This document shows positions 1-9,160 of a stretch of DNA of 64,000 nt, in pieces. The position numbers and the translations under genes were made by a program. This stretch comes from Brevibacillus_D fluminis_A (lineage in GTDB: Bacteria; Bacillota; Bacilli; Brevibacillales; Brevibacillaceae): contig NZ_CM125436.1 in the NCBI RefSeq assembly GCF_052072235.1, forward strand, positions 3,714,001-3,778,000. The letters run 5' to 3'. The number at the start of each line of letters is the position of its first letter. The stretch's first letter is position 1. The notes beneath the pieces were generated by a model that saw nothing but the letters and a program-made list of their open reading frames with translations, had not been told where the DNA came from and ran no database searches.

Positions 1-244
1 TGTCACCATCTTGGCCTACATCATATACGCTGACTACATTTGGATGAGACAGGCTCGCTACCGACTGCGCTTCCCGCCGGAAACGATGGACAAAATCCTC
101 GTCATAGCCAAATTGCGGGCGCAACAGCTTGACGGCTACTTGCCGATGCAGGACCACATCGCGCGCTTTGTACACGATCGCCATCCCGCCACCGCCTACC
201 TGGCGCTCCAGCTGATAACGTCCCCCTAAGAGTTGTCCTTCCAT
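1..244 (-). CDS. prkC: PrkC-type Ser/Thr protein kinase, N-terminal part
   Basis: This is the start of a Hanks-type serine/threonine kinase. It runs off the window edge, so only the first 81 codons are present. The ATG at 244 follows a GAGGGGTGAGCAGG ribosome site. Residues 17-22 (GGGGMA) form the glycine-rich ATP loop, and Lys39 in AVKLL is the ATP-binding lysine. The family is a membrane kinase with extracellular PASTA repeats that senses muropeptides and promotes spore germination; those parts lie outside the window. It follows the phosphatase prpC by 5 bases, the usual kinase-phosphatase pairing. Confidence 0.9.
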   Translation of the reverse strand, partial: MEGQLLGGRYQLERQVGGGGMAIVYKARDVVLHRQVAVKLLRPQFGYDEDFVHRFRREAQSVASLSHPNVVSVYDVGQDGD

Positions 245-249
245 CCTGC

Positions 250-1023
250 TCACCCCTCTTTCCTGCCGGTATTAACGGCTCCATCGCGATTGCGCACGGC
301 GACGACCGTTACATTGTCTTCTCCTCCGGCATCAAGAGCATGCTGAACAAGCGCATCGACCTGCTCTTTCAAAGGCAATTGGCTGCCAAGCAATGATTCA
401 ATCTGCGATTTCGATACTTTGTTGGTCAACCCGTCCGAGCATAGCAAGAGCACGTCGTCCTGCTCCCAGCGGAATTCGCCCAAATCAACGCGCACGTCTT
501 TTTCGGTTCCCAGTGCGCGCATGATGACATTGCGCTGCGGATGGACCGCAGCCTGCTCGACAGTAATTTGGCCGCTTTTCATCAATTCATGCACGAGCGT
601 GTGATCCTCTGTCTGCTGCTTCAGGCCATCTGCCGTATAAAGATAGATGCGGCTGTCGCCGACATGGGCCAAAACCCCGCCCGCTTCGTCGATCAGGGCG
701 CAGACCACGGTCGTCCCCATCCCGTTGCACTCCGGATGTTCGAGCGCATGCCGATAAACCGCCTCGTTCGTTACGACCATCGCATGCATCAACCGTTCGC
801 GCGCATCCTCGCGTTCAAGATTCGGCTCCAGATCGGACAGCTCGCGCAAAATGCCCTCAACCGCCATCCGGCTGGCAACATCGCCAGCCTGATGACCCCC
901 CATTCCGTCAGCCACAATGGAAAAGACCCGGCCGTGCTCGTCGACCGTGCACGCATAAAAGTCTTCATTGAGCTGTCTGATACAACCGACATGTGATTTC
1001 ATTGCTATTTCCACACTGATCAC
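250..1023 (-). CDS. prpC: PP2C-family protein phosphatase PrpC (Stp)
   Basis: This Mn/Mg-dependent Ser/Thr phosphatase removes phosphates placed by PrkC. The 257-residue protein has the PP2C signatures in order: NED at 19-21, DGMGGH at 39-44, a GDSRIY block near 120, CSDGLTNKV near 195 and GGEDNVTVV near the C-terminus. These supply the metal-binding aspartates. The GTG start at 1023 overlaps the rlmN stop (GTGA), implying translational coupling. An in-frame ATG at 1002 is a possible alternative start. The stop is embedded in the ribosome site of prkC. Confidence 0.95.
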   Translation of the reverse strand: MISVEIAMKSHVGCIRQLNEDFYACTVDEHGRVFSIVADGMGGHQAGDVASRMAVEGILRELSDLEPNLEREDARERLMHAMVVTNEAVYRHALEHPECNGMGTTVVCALIDEAGGVLAHVGDSRIYLYTADGLKQQTEDHTLVHELMKSGQITVEQAAVHPQRNVIMRALGTEKDVRVDLGEFRWEQDDVLLLCSDGLTNKVSKSQIESLLGSQLPLKEQVDALVQHALDAGGEDNVTVVAVRNRDGAVNTGRKEG

Positions 1024-2090
1024 CCCGCCGTTTCTTTGGCGTGCTGCGCACGTAATTGGCCGCAGGCCGCAGCGATGTCGCTGCCGTGCTCACGGCGAAT
1101 CGTTACATTGATGCCGCGACTTTCCAGAATGTTTTTAAACGCAAAGATATCGTTTCGAGCCGTGCGCACATAATCCCTTTCCGGCACGTAGTTGACCGGG
1201 ATCAGGTTGACGTGGCAGAGCATATCGCCAATCAGGTCAGCCAGCTTTTCGGCATGCTCGGGCTGGTCATTTTGTCCGCCGAACAGACCGTACTCAAAGC
1301 TGATGCGGCGCCCGGTTTTCGCAACATAGTGACGGCATGCCTCCATCAGTTTTTCCAGCGGGAATCCGCGGTTGATCGGCATCAGCTTGGTGCGCAGCTC
1401 AGTCGTCGGCGCATGTAGCGAGATGGCGAGATTTACTTGCCCGCCTTTTTCGGCGAACTCGTAAATTTTCGGGATAATGCCGCTCGTGGACACGGTAATA
1501 TGGCGCTGCCCGATGTTCAGGCCGCGGTTGTCATTAATGATGGACAAAAAAGCCATCAGGTTGTCGAAGTTCTCAAACGGCTCCCCGATGCCCATGACGA
1601 CAACATGGCTGGCGCGCTGGTTGTCAGCGTCGAGGAAACGCTGTGCCGCGAGCACTTGCGCCACGATTTCGCCTGCGTCCAGATTGCGTTTCAGACCGCC
1701 GAGCGTCGAGGCGCAAAACGTGCAGCCGATCCGGCAGCCTACCTGTGTCGTGACGCAGATGCTGTTGCCGTAATTGTGGCGCATGATGACGGTTTCGATC
1801 GCATGGCCATCGACCAGCTGGAACAAAAATTTCACCGTTCCATCGGACGATTCCTGGCGCGTGATCTCTTTCAACGGATCGATGCGGAATTCGCCTGCGA
1901 GCTTTTGCCGCAGTTCTTTCGATACGTTGCTCATCTCGTCGAAGGAGCTTACGCGCTTGACATACAGCCAGTCAAAAATTTGCTGGGCGCGAAACGCTTT
2001 GTCTCCGCTTTGTACGAGCCATTCTTTCATTTCATCTACTGTTATTCCATAAATCAAAGGACGGTTGCCCGTCGCTGAAGTCATCGGCAT
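1020..2090 (-). CDS. rlmN: 23S rRNA/tRNA adenine-C2 methyltransferase RlmN
   Basis: This radical-SAM enzyme methylates C2 of A2503 in 23S rRNA and A37 in some tRNAs. The 356-residue protein carries the CxxxCxxC cluster motif at Cys119, Cys123 and Cys126 (CRIGCTFC), which binds the 4Fe-4S cluster. A conserved cysteine near the C-terminus (AAACGQL) probably corresponds to the methyl-carrier cysteine. Length and motif spacing match RlmN better than the resistance paralogue Cfr. It lies in the priA-def-fmt-rsmB-rlmN-prpC-prkC order of Bacillales, but about 450 bases separate it from rsmB. Confidence 0.93.
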   Translation of the reverse strand: MPMTSATGNRPLIYGITVDEMKEWLVQSGDKAFRAQQIFDWLYVKRVSSFDEMSNVSKELRQKLAGEFRIDPLKEITRQESSDGTVKFLFQLVDGHAIETVIMRHNYGNSICVTTQVGCRIGCTFCASTLGGLKRNLDAGEIVAQVLAAQRFLDADNQRASHVVVMGIGEPFENFDNLMAFLSIINDNRGLNIGQRHITVSTSGIIPKIYEFAEKGGQVNLAISLHAPTTELRTKLMPINRGFPLEKLMEACRHYVAKTGRRISFEYGLFGGQNDQPEHAEKLADLIGDMLCHVNLIPVNYVPERDYVRTARNDIFAFKNILESRGINVTIRREHGSDIAAACGQLRAQHAKETAG

Positions 2091-2542
2091 GCTGCATCAT
2101 TCACCTTTTTCTTAAATTCTTTCATTGTCCATTGTACTCTTTGCCGCGTGCGGCGGCAATGAAACAGATTTTTACTGGATGAGACTGGGTAAAAAAGCAA
2201 CTTTGGTGCTCGTTCGGGGATTTTCGGAAAAAAGTTCCACGGATGCTCTGACAATGCCCACTGGGGGTCGGGGAGAACGGCTCCGCGGAAAAAAAGGAAA
2301 CTGCGTCCCAAAGCCACACGCTGCGCGGCGGGTGTATCTCAAAGAAGTAGATGTGACGCAAAAGCGTTTCCTTTTTTTCCGCTCCGCCTGGCAGGCATCG
2401 CCAAGGCATCCGTTCCACTTTTTTCCGAAAATCCCTTTGCTGCTGTGAACCGTTACTCGTTGCAGCAGTTTACTACTTGAATAAAAATCTTCAATAAGAT
2501 CAGGGATGGTGAACCGCTGCTGCGATACCCCATCCCTGTTCG
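2091..2542. other. Gene-free stretch between rsmB and rlmN
   Basis: No credible gene is present: the open frames lack a ribosome site and any recognisable family. About half of the stretch is the palindromic element at 2217-2435. rsmB and rlmN are normally close neighbours, so the gap looks like an insertion within an operon. Confidence 0.6.
2217..2435. repeat. Large imperfect palindrome (MITE- or REP-like)
   Basis: Outer 30-base arms at 2217-2246 and 2406-2435 are inverted copies with about four mismatches, starting GGGATTTTCGGAAAAAAGT. A second pair at 2286-2301 and 2366-2381 (CGGAAAAAAAGGAAAC) is a perfect 16-base inverted repeat, and TGCGTC/GACGCA at 2302-2307 and 2355-2360 continues it. 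Transcribed from either strand it would fold into one long hairpin. There is no transposase. Whether other copies exist in the genome cannot be seen here. Confidence 0.6.
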
Positions 2543-3901
2543 CTACGCTTTTCGTTTGAGTCGTGAGATGAAAAAGCCGTCGCTTTGAAATTGATGAGGC
2601 AGGATTTGCACATAGCCCTTTTCCTGCGCTTGGGCGCGCACCGCTTCCGGCAGATCGGCTGCGAGCGTGGTGTCCAGCTCGAACTCCGGATGGGCTGCGA
2701 CGAATCGTTCGACGACCTGCTGGTTTTCCTCCGGGTCGATCGTGCATGTGCTGTATACGAGCAGTCCGCCTGGTGCCAGCAGCTTGGAGACGCACTCCAG
2801 CAGCTCTGCCTGCAGCTTGGCGATTTGCTTGATGTCGTTGCTGTTTTTTTGCCATTTCAAGTCTGGCTTGCGGCGGATTACCCCTAAGCCGGTGCAGGGC
2901 GCATCCAGCAAAATCCGGTCAAACGTGCCGTGCTCGGCTGTTGTAAGCGCAGCCGCGTCGGCGACTACCGGCGTGATGATCTCGATGGAGAGACGCTTTG
3001 CGTTTTGGCGAATCAACTCCTGCTTGTGGGCGTGCACGTCACAGGCCACGATCTCGCCAACGTTGTTCATCAACTCCGCGATATGCGTCGTCTTCCCGCC
3101 CGGTGCCGCGCAGGCGTCGAGCACGCGCTGGCCTGGCAGCGGCTTGAGCGCCGGGGCGACCAGCATGGAGCTTTCGTCCTGGATCGTGCACTGTCCTTCG
3201 CGGAACCAGCTTGTGCCCGCAACATGCCCGCCATCCACGACAATTCCAGCCGCACTTACCATAGACGGTCGGGCATGTGGAAAATGTTGCAGCATCGCGG
3301 AAATTAATTCCTCGCGCCCCGTTTTCAGCTGATTGACGCGTACGGAGGTATGCGGCGGCAGGTTGTTGCTTTCGCACATCGCCCGGGTCGCCTCCTCGCC
3401 ATACAGCTTGAGCCAGCGCGCGACCAGCCACTCGGGATGCGAAAGCTCCACCGCCAGCCGCTTGGCCAAACTGCCCGTCGGCAACACCTCAAAACATTCC
3501 GGCTGGCGCAAAACATTGCGCAGCACGCCGTTTACCAGGGAGGCGATCCCTTGGTGGCCACGCCGTTTGGCGATCTCGACGGCTTCATGGACGGCAGCCC
3601 GGTCCGGGATGCGATCCAAATACCGGATTTGATACAGACTCAGGCGCAGCAAGTGCAGCACCCACGGCTGCAGCTTGGCCAGGCCGCCCTTTCCTTTGAT
3701 GAAGCGGGACAGCACATCGTCGAGCGTATTGCGTCGCTGAATGGTCCCGTAGACCAGCTCTGTGACCAGCCCTGCGTCAACCGCCGACAATGGCTCGCGA
3801 TCCAGCACCGCTTTGAGTTCGAGATTGCTGTACGATTTGAATTCGTCTACCCGCACCAGCACCTCAAGCGCTACTTCGCGCGCAGTTTTTGTTCTCGTCA
3901 C
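2543..3901 (-). CDS. rsmB: 16S rRNA (cytosine-967-C5) methyltransferase RsmB
   Basis: This enzyme methylates C967 of 16S rRNA using S-adenosylmethionine. The 452-residue protein starts with a NusB-like RNA-binding domain (about 1-135), followed by the NOL1/NOP2/Sun catalytic domain. The SAM loop DACAAPGGKTTH is near residue 260. Two catalytic cysteines lie in DAPCTGLG and YSTCT. The length is normal for the full two-domain form. fmt ends one base upstream of its start, so the two are almost certainly cotranscribed. Confidence 0.94.
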   Translation of the reverse strand: MTRTKTAREVALEVLVRVDEFKSYSNLELKAVLDREPLSAVDAGLVTELVYGTIQRRNTLDDVLSRFIKGKGGLAKLQPWVLHLLRLSLYQIRYLDRIPDRAAVHEAVEIAKRRGHQGIASLVNGVLRNVLRQPECFEVLPTGSLAKRLAVELSHPEWLVARWLKLYGEEATRAMCESNNLPPHTSVRVNQLKTGREELISAMLQHFPHARPSMVSAAGIVVDGGHVAGTSWFREGQCTIQDESSMLVAPALKPLPGQRVLDACAAPGGKTTHIAELMNNVGEIVACDVHAHKQELIRQNAKRLSIEIITPVVADAAALTTAEHGTFDRILLDAPCTGLGVIRRKPDLKWQKNSNDIKQIAKLQAELLECVSKLLAPGGLLVYSTCTIDPEENQQVVERFVAAHPEFELDTTLAADLPEAVRAQAQEKGYVQILPHQFQSDGFFISRLKRKA

Positions 3902-3902
3902 G

Positions 3903-4865
3903 TTACCAGTCTCCTAACTTGGTTCCAATGGCAAGCGACGCTCCCGCTCCGCGCAAAAAGTCGAGCACGCTCATTTTCTTTTTGCCCTCCGGCTGGATTA
4001 CGGTCAGCTTGACGCTACCTGCACCGCATGCGACGATCAGGCCGTCCTGCGTCTTGTCGATCACCGTTCCCGGCTCACCCGTCACGCCGGTTACCGCCGT
4101 TTTTTCCGCTTGCCAAATTTTCCACGTCTTGCCCTCGCATGTTGTAAAAGCCACCGGCCACGGGTTCAGGCCGCGAATCTGGTTGTAGATTTGTTCCGCC
4201 GTTTTGCTCCAATCGATCCGTTCGTCCGTACGCTTGATGTTCGGAGCGAAAGTCGCCTGCGCATGGTCTTGCGGCTCGGCCACAAGCTCGCCGTTCAACA
4301 GCTGCGGCAATGTTTCCACCAACAGCTTGGAACCCGCTTCCGCCAGCTTGTCATGCAGCGTCCCTACATTGTCATCCTCTTCGATCGGCACGACGACGCG
4401 CGAGAGCATGTCGCCCGCATCAAGCGCCTCAACCATGTACATGATCGTCACACCGCTCTCTTTTTCCCCTTCCACAATGCATTTGTGGATCGGCGCGCCC
4501 CCGCGATATTTCGGCAAGAGCGAAGCATGGACATTGATGCAGCCATGGCGCGGCGCGTCCAGCAGACGTTTGGGCAAAATTTGCCCGTAGGCAGCCGTCA
4601 CGATCAAATCAGGCTCGGTTGCCAGCACTTCGGCAAGCGCACCCTCTTCTTTTATTTTCTCCGGTTGGTACACACTTAAACCGTGGCGCAGCGCGGCTTC
4701 TTTCACCGGCGGCGGCGTCATCACCTGCTTGCGTCCGACAGGCCTGTCCGGCTGGGTAACGACCCCAATGACGCGATAGCCAGCGCTGAGCAATGCTTCC
4801 AGGCTGGCTACGGCGAAATCAGGCGTGCCCATGAACAAAATGCGCACATCCTTCTTCTCATTCAT
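3903..4865 (-). CDS. fmt: Methionyl-tRNA formyltransferase
   Basis: Fmt transfers a formyl group from 10-formyl-tetrahydrofolate to initiator Met-tRNA. The 320-residue protein begins with a Rossmann-like formyltransferase domain (FMGTPDFAVASLEAL). It carries the family signature HASLLPKYRGGAPIH with the catalytic Asn-His region near 108-120, followed by the OB-fold C-terminal domain that grips tRNA. It sits immediately downstream of def, whose product later removes the formyl group, as in most bacteria. Confidence 0.95.
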   Translation of the reverse strand: MNEKKDVRILFMGTPDFAVASLEALLSAGYRVIGVVTQPDRPVGRKQVMTPPPVKEAALRHGLSVYQPEKIKEEGALAEVLATEPDLIVTAAYGQILPKRLLDAPRHGCINVHASLLPKYRGGAPIHKCIVEGEKESGVTIMYMVEALDAGDMLSRVVVPIEEDDNVGTLHDKLAEAGSKLLVETLPQLLNGELVAEPQDHAQATFAPNIKRTDERIDWSKTAEQIYNQIRGLNPWPVAFTTCEGKTWKIWQAEKTAVTGVTGEPGTVIDKTQDGLIVACGAGSVKLTVIQPEGKKKMSVLDFLRGAGASLAIGTKLGDW

Positions 4866-4870
4866 TTCGT

Positions 4871-5347
4871 TTACTCTTCCTCTCCAGGCTTTACCGTATA
4901 TACGCGTTCCGCGATATCGATGAACAACACGCCGTTCAAGTGATCGATTTCATGCTGGGAGCAACGGGACAACAGATCGTCCGCTTCCATCTCAAACCAT
5001 TCGCCATTGCGGTCTTGCGCGCGCAGCTTCACCCATTTGTGGCGGCGCACATCCCCGCGCATGCCTGGAATGCTGAGGCAGCCCTCCGGATAATCTTCGA
5101 TCATTTCCCCTTCATGCGCGATGATTTCCGGATTGACCATTTCGATCAGGCCGTCGCCGCAATCCATCACGATCACGCGCTTCAAAATGCCGACTTGCGG
5201 AGCAGCCAAGCCTACGCCATCCGCATCGTACATGGTGTCTGCCATGTCATCGAGCAGCTTGTGCAGATTGCTGTTGAACTTTGTTACCGGAATGCTTTTT
5301 TCACGAAGGACAGGATCGGGATGCTTCACGATGGTGCGAATTGCCAT
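4871..5347 (-). CDS. def: Peptide deformylase
   Basis: Def removes the N-formyl group from nascent proteins. The ATG at 5347 is chosen because it follows a clean CAGGAGGT site and gives the standard MAIRTIVKHPDPVLR start; a longer frame exists upstream but would overlap priA. The 158-residue protein has all three motifs: GVGLAAPQ (44-51), EGCLS with metal ligand Cys90, and HEIDH with His132, Glu133 and His136. It is a type 1 enzyme by length. It lies between priA and fmt. Confidence 0.95.
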   Translation of the reverse strand: MAIRTIVKHPDPVLREKSIPVTKFNSNLHKLLDDMADTMYDADGVGLAAPQVGILKRVIVMDCGDGLIEMVNPEIIAHEGEMIEDYPEGCLSIPGMRGDVRRHKWVKLRAQDRNGEWFEMEADDLLSRCSQHEIDHLNGVLFIDIAERVYTVKPGEEE

Positions 5348-5397
5348 AAAAAATACCTCCTGATATTGAAAATGGAACCTGGAAGTCTCCATTTGGT

Positions 5398-7848
5398 TTA
5401 TAACAAAACTTGCGGATCGACGTCGATCGTCATCAGAACGCCGTGCTGCTTCTGCCACTCTTGCGTCTGCGCGGCCGCCTGGGCCAACAAGTCCGTCACT
5501 CTCGGCTCATCACGATATTTTAGCATGAGTTGGAAACGAAATCTATCTTTTATCCGGGCGATCGGCGAGGCGACCGGCCCCAACAGCCGGGTCGTTTCGG
5601 CCAGCCGCGGCTTTAAATATTGCGCCATCAAATCCGCAGCCCGGATGACCGTCGGCACATCCTCATGGCTGAACGTGATCAGCACCAGGCGAAAATAAGG
5701 CGGATACCCCGCCTGCCTGCGATGCCGCATCTCCTCTTCATAAAAGGAAAGATAGTCGTGGTGCGTGGCATGCTGGATGCTGAAATGCTCCGGCGTATAC
5801 GTCTGGATCACCACATCGCCTTTCAGCTCGTGGCGCCCGGCCCGGCCGCCAACCTGTGTCAGCAGCTGGAACGTTTTTTCCGCCGCCCGGAAATCGGGCA
5901 GATGCAGCGACGTATCTGCGGCGATTACGCCGACCAGCGTGACTTTGGGAAAATCCAGGCCTTTGGCGATCATCTGCGTCCCGAGCAAAACGTCGCCCTG
6001 TCCGGTGCGGAAACGGTCCAGCAGCTCTTCATGCGCGCCTTTGCGCGATGTCGTGTCCACGTCCATCCGAATGACCCGGATGCCAGGAAACAGTTGCGCA
6101 AGCTCGGCCTCCACCTTTTGCGTGCCCGTCCCGAAAAAACGGATGTGCGGGCTTTGGCACTCCGGACAATGCTGCGGCTGTGCCACCGTGTAGCCGCAAT
6201 AATGGCAGCGGCTCGTATGATTCGTTTTATGATAGGTGAGCGAAATGTCGCAATGAGGGCATGTCAGCGTATAGCCGCAGCTGCGGCACATGACAAAGGT
6301 TGAAAAGCCGCGACGGTTCAAAAACAGCACGATCTGCTCCCGCTTTGCCAACCGGTCCTCGATCAGCGAAAACAGGCTGCGGCTGAACATCGAGCGGTTC
6401 TCCTGACGCAGCTCATCGCGCATGTCGACCACGTGAACGGTGGGCAGCGGCCGATTGCCGACGCGCTCGCTCATCGTCAGCAGCCGGTAGCGCCCGCGCG
6501 TGGCCAGCGCATACGTTTCCAAAGCGGGCGTCGCGCTGCCCAAGATCAGCACGCCATTGTTGTTTTTCGTCCGCTGCATCGCCACATCGCGGGCATGGTA
6601 GCGAGGCGTCTCTTCTTGCTTGTAGGAGCTTTCGTGCTCCTCATCGATTATGACAAGCCCAAGATTTTTGAACGGGGCAAAAATCGCGGAGCGGGCTCCG
6701 ACGGCCACCTGCACATGCCCGTGAACGATCTTGCGCCACTCGTCGTAGCGCTCCCCTTGCGACAGCGCGCTGTGCAGCACCGCGACGCGATCGCCGAATC
6801 GTTCCTTGAAGCGTTTGACCATCTGCGGCGTCAACGAAATTTCCGGCACGAGAAAAATCGCTTCCCTCCCGAGGTCAAGCGTCCGTTCGATCGCTTCCAT
6901 ATAAACTTCCGTCTTGCCGCTGCCCGTCACCCCGTGCAGTAAAAATGCAGCATGCTCGCCTGCATTTATGGCCGCTTCAATAGCAGTGTAAGCGAGTTGC
7001 TGCCAGGTGGTGAATGGGTGCTTCACCCCTTTGGCGAACGTCCGGTTTGCATACGGATCGCGAAAAACTTCAACCTGCTCGATCCGAATCCAGCCTTTTT
7101 GCTCCAGACCTTTGAGCGTCGAGCGAGCCATGCCGGTCTCCGCCAGAACATCGGACAGCGGCATCGGCTCGCGCGTCTCCTGCAGCAAAAGCAAAAGCTG
7201 CCGCGCTCTGCGCGAACGCTCGGGAATCGTCGGCAGCACCGCTACCAGCTCCTCGTCGGATAGTAGCAGTGTCACCTGCGAAATTTGCTTGCGTGTGATT
7301 TTGTCCGTGACCTGGTAGTCGAAGCTGATGAGACCTGCCTTCACCCACCCCGGCACCTGCTTGATTTCTTGGGGAAATTGCTTTTCCGCTTCCTCGAACT
7401 CGATTCGCCGCCAATACAGCTCCTGCAGCAGGCCGGGCTGCTGCGGCTGGTTGGCAAGCAGCTGCTCAGTGGCCGACAGCCATTTTTTCGTCTTGCCTTT
7501 CAGCACGGCGGGCAGCATGACCTGCAGGGCGCTTACCCATGTGCAAAGATAGTGGCGGCTCATCCATTCGGCCAGCTGGATCAGCTCCAGGGTGAGCGGC
7601 GGCACATCGTCCTGCACCTGCTCGATTTCTTTCAGCTTGAGCAGCGCGGGCGCCCCATCCTGTGTTCCGGATTCCTCGGCATCATACAGATTGATCACAT
7701 AGCCTTGCAGCTTGCGCGGGCCAAACGGCACCACGACGCGGCTGCCGATGGCGATCATCGGCGCAAGCCACTTTGGCACCGCATAATCAAACGGCCGATT
7801 GGTCCGGTTCACCGGCACTTCCACGATCACTTGTGCAATCATGCTCAT
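5398..7848 (-). CDS. priA: Primosomal replication-restart helicase PriA
   Basis: PriA is the 3'-5' helicase that recognises stalled forks and starts replisome reloading. The 816-residue protein has an N-terminal DNA-binding domain, Walker A GVTGSGKTEVY and Walker B DEEH. A cysteine-rich zinc region follows from CRSCGYTLTCPHC to CHYCGYTVAQPQHCPEC. GGRAGR serves as helicase motif VI. Its ATG overlaps the coaBC stop (ATGA), showing tight coupling. Confidence 0.96.
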   Translation of the reverse strand: MSMIAQVIVEVPVNRTNRPFDYAVPKWLAPMIAIGSRVVVPFGPRKLQGYVINLYDAEESGTQDGAPALLKLKEIEQVQDDVPPLTLELIQLAEWMSRHYLCTWVSALQVMLPAVLKGKTKKWLSATEQLLANQPQQPGLLQELYWRRIEFEEAEKQFPQEIKQVPGWVKAGLISFDYQVTDKITRKQISQVTLLLSDEELVAVLPTIPERSRRARQLLLLLQETREPMPLSDVLAETGMARSTLKGLEQKGWIRIEQVEVFRDPYANRTFAKGVKHPFTTWQQLAYTAIEAAINAGEHAAFLLHGVTGSGKTEVYMEAIERTLDLGREAIFLVPEISLTPQMVKRFKERFGDRVAVLHSALSQGERYDEWRKIVHGHVQVAVGARSAIFAPFKNLGLVIIDEEHESSYKQEETPRYHARDVAMQRTKNNNGVLILGSATPALETYALATRGRYRLLTMSERVGNRPLPTVHVVDMRDELRQENRSMFSRSLFSLIEDRLAKREQIVLFLNRRGFSTFVMCRSCGYTLTCPHCDISLTYHKTNHTSRCHYCGYTVAQPQHCPECQSPHIRFFGTGTQKVEAELAQLFPGIRVIRMDVDTTSRKGAHEELLDRFRTGQGDVLLGTQMIAKGLDFPKVTLVGVIAADTSLHLPDFRAAEKTFQLLTQVGGRAGRHELKGDVVIQTYTPEHFSIQHATHHDYLSFYEEEMRHRRQAGYPPYFRLVLITFSHEDVPTVIRAADLMAQYLKPRLAETTRLLGPVASPIARIKDRFRFQLMLKYRDEPRVTDLLAQAAAQTQEWQKQHGVLMTIDVDPQVLL

Positions 7849-9083
7849 CGTTTGGAAGCGGCAGCTGCTTTGCGTTGATTCGTCAAGATGACATCAAGCA
7901 GCTTGTCCGCCACCTCGCGTTTGCTCATTTTCCCCAATTGCACAGGCTCGCTCCCCCGGGCCAAAATCGTGACGATGTTGGTGTCGGTCCCCATGCCGGC
8001 ACCCTCCTGCAAAACGTCGTTGGCGACGATCATGTCCAGGTTTTTGCGTGCCAGCTTGTCGGCAGCATAATTGAGCACATCATGCGTCTCTGCCGCAAAG
8101 CCGACGACGAACTGATGCGTTTTTCGCTTGCCTACTTCCGCCAAAATGTCTGGCGCCTTTTCCAGCTCAAGCGACAAATCGTTCCCCGTTTTTTTCATTT
8201 TTTGCGCAGAGACGGTTTTCGGCCGATAATCCGATACAGCCGCAGATTTGATGACAACATCAACATCAGGTAGATGCTGCATGACCGCATCGTACATTTG
8301 CTGCACGGACTCGACGGCGATGACCGTCACGCCATCCGGCTTCGGCAAAGCGACCGGTCCGCTGACCAGCACGACTTCAGCGCCGCGATCGCGCGCCGCC
8401 TCCGCAATCGCGTAGCCCATCTTGCCGGTGGAATGGTTGGAGATGTAGCGCACAGGGTCGATCTTTTCCCGTGTCGGCCCTGCGGTGACCAGCACTTTTT
8501 TGCCCGCCCAATCGTGTTTTGCAGGTGATGATTCCTCTGTCAAAAACCGCGACACCGCCGCGAGGATTTCTTCCGGTTCCGCCAGCCTTCCCTTGCCGAT
8601 CCAACCGCAAGCCAAAAGCCCTTCGTTCGGCTCCAAAAAACGGTAGCCGTACGATGCCAGCCGCTGCATGTTCGCCTGTACGGCCGGATGCTCATACATA
8701 TTGACATTCATCGCTGGCGCAATCAGCACGGGCGCTTTCGTCGCCAACAACGTCGAGGTGAGCATATTGTCGGCGATGCCGTTCGCCAGCTTGCCGATCA
8801 GATTCGCGGTCGCGGGAGCCAGCACGACCACATCCGCTTTGTCCGCCAATTCGATGTGCGCGATGACGCCGGGGTCCGGCTCGATAAATGTATCGGTATA
8901 CACGTGACGATGGGTCAGCGCCTGAAACGTCAGTGGCTGGACAAATTGGGTCGCATTTTCGGTGAGGATCACATCCACAAGCGCTCCCGCCTGTGCGAGC
9001 TTGCTTGCCAACGCCGCCCCTTTGAACGCGGCGATCCCTCCGGCAACGCCAAGAACGATTCTTTTCCCCTGCAATACCTGCAT
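7845..9083 (-). CDS. coaBC: Bifunctional phosphopantothenoylcysteine synthetase/decarboxylase CoaBC
   Basis: CoaBC catalyses two consecutive steps of coenzyme A synthesis: CTP-dependent joining of cysteine to 4'-phosphopantothenate, then decarboxylation. The 412-residue protein has an N-terminal flavin decarboxylase (CoaC, about 1-190), with PAMNVNMYEHPAVQ as the active-site segment. The C-terminal synthetase (CoaB) starts at KVLVTAGPTREKIDPVRYIS. The ribosome site is GAGAGGAGAGG. A terminator-like hairpin separates it from rpoZ upstream. Confidence 0.96.
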   Translation of the reverse strand: MQVLQGKRIVLGVAGGIAAFKGAALASKLAQAGALVDVILTENATQFVQPLTFQALTHRHVYTDTFIEPDPGVIAHIELADKADVVVLAPATANLIGKLANGIADNMLTSTLLATKAPVLIAPAMNVNMYEHPAVQANMQRLASYGYRFLEPNEGLLACGWIGKGRLAEPEEILAAVSRFLTEESSPAKHDWAGKKVLVTAGPTREKIDPVRYISNHSTGKMGYAIAEAARDRGAEVVLVSGPVALPKPDGVTVIAVESVQQMYDAVMQHLPDVDVVIKSAAVSDYRPKTVSAQKMKKTGNDLSLELEKAPDILAEVGKRKTHQFVVGFAAETHDVLNYAADKLARKNLDMIVANDVLQEGAGMGTDTNIVTILARGSEPVQLGKMSKREVADKLLDVILTNQRKAAAASKR

Positions 9084-9125
9084 CCTTTGCCTCTCCTCTC
9101 AACACAACTTCCGCATCTTCATGTG

Positions 9126-9156
9126 AAAAAAACAACCTGCAAAGAGGTTGTTTTTT
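9126..9156. terminator. Bidirectional terminator-like hairpin between rpoZ and coaBC
   Basis: AACAACCT pairs with AGGTTGTT across a 6-base loop, flanked by A and T runs on both sides, so it could act in both directions. It lies inside the presumed yloC-prkC operon and may lower expression of the genes after rpoZ. Confidence 0.65.
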
Positions 9157-9160
9157 CGGT

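Noticed and set aside
11..229. Short plus-strand frame at the left edge
   Set aside because: It lies opposite the N-terminal part of prkC, which has clear kinase motifs on the minus strand.
2172..2855. A minus-strand frame across the palindrome into rsmB
   Set aside because: It runs through the inverted-repeat arms and overlaps rsmB in another frame, with no ribosome site.
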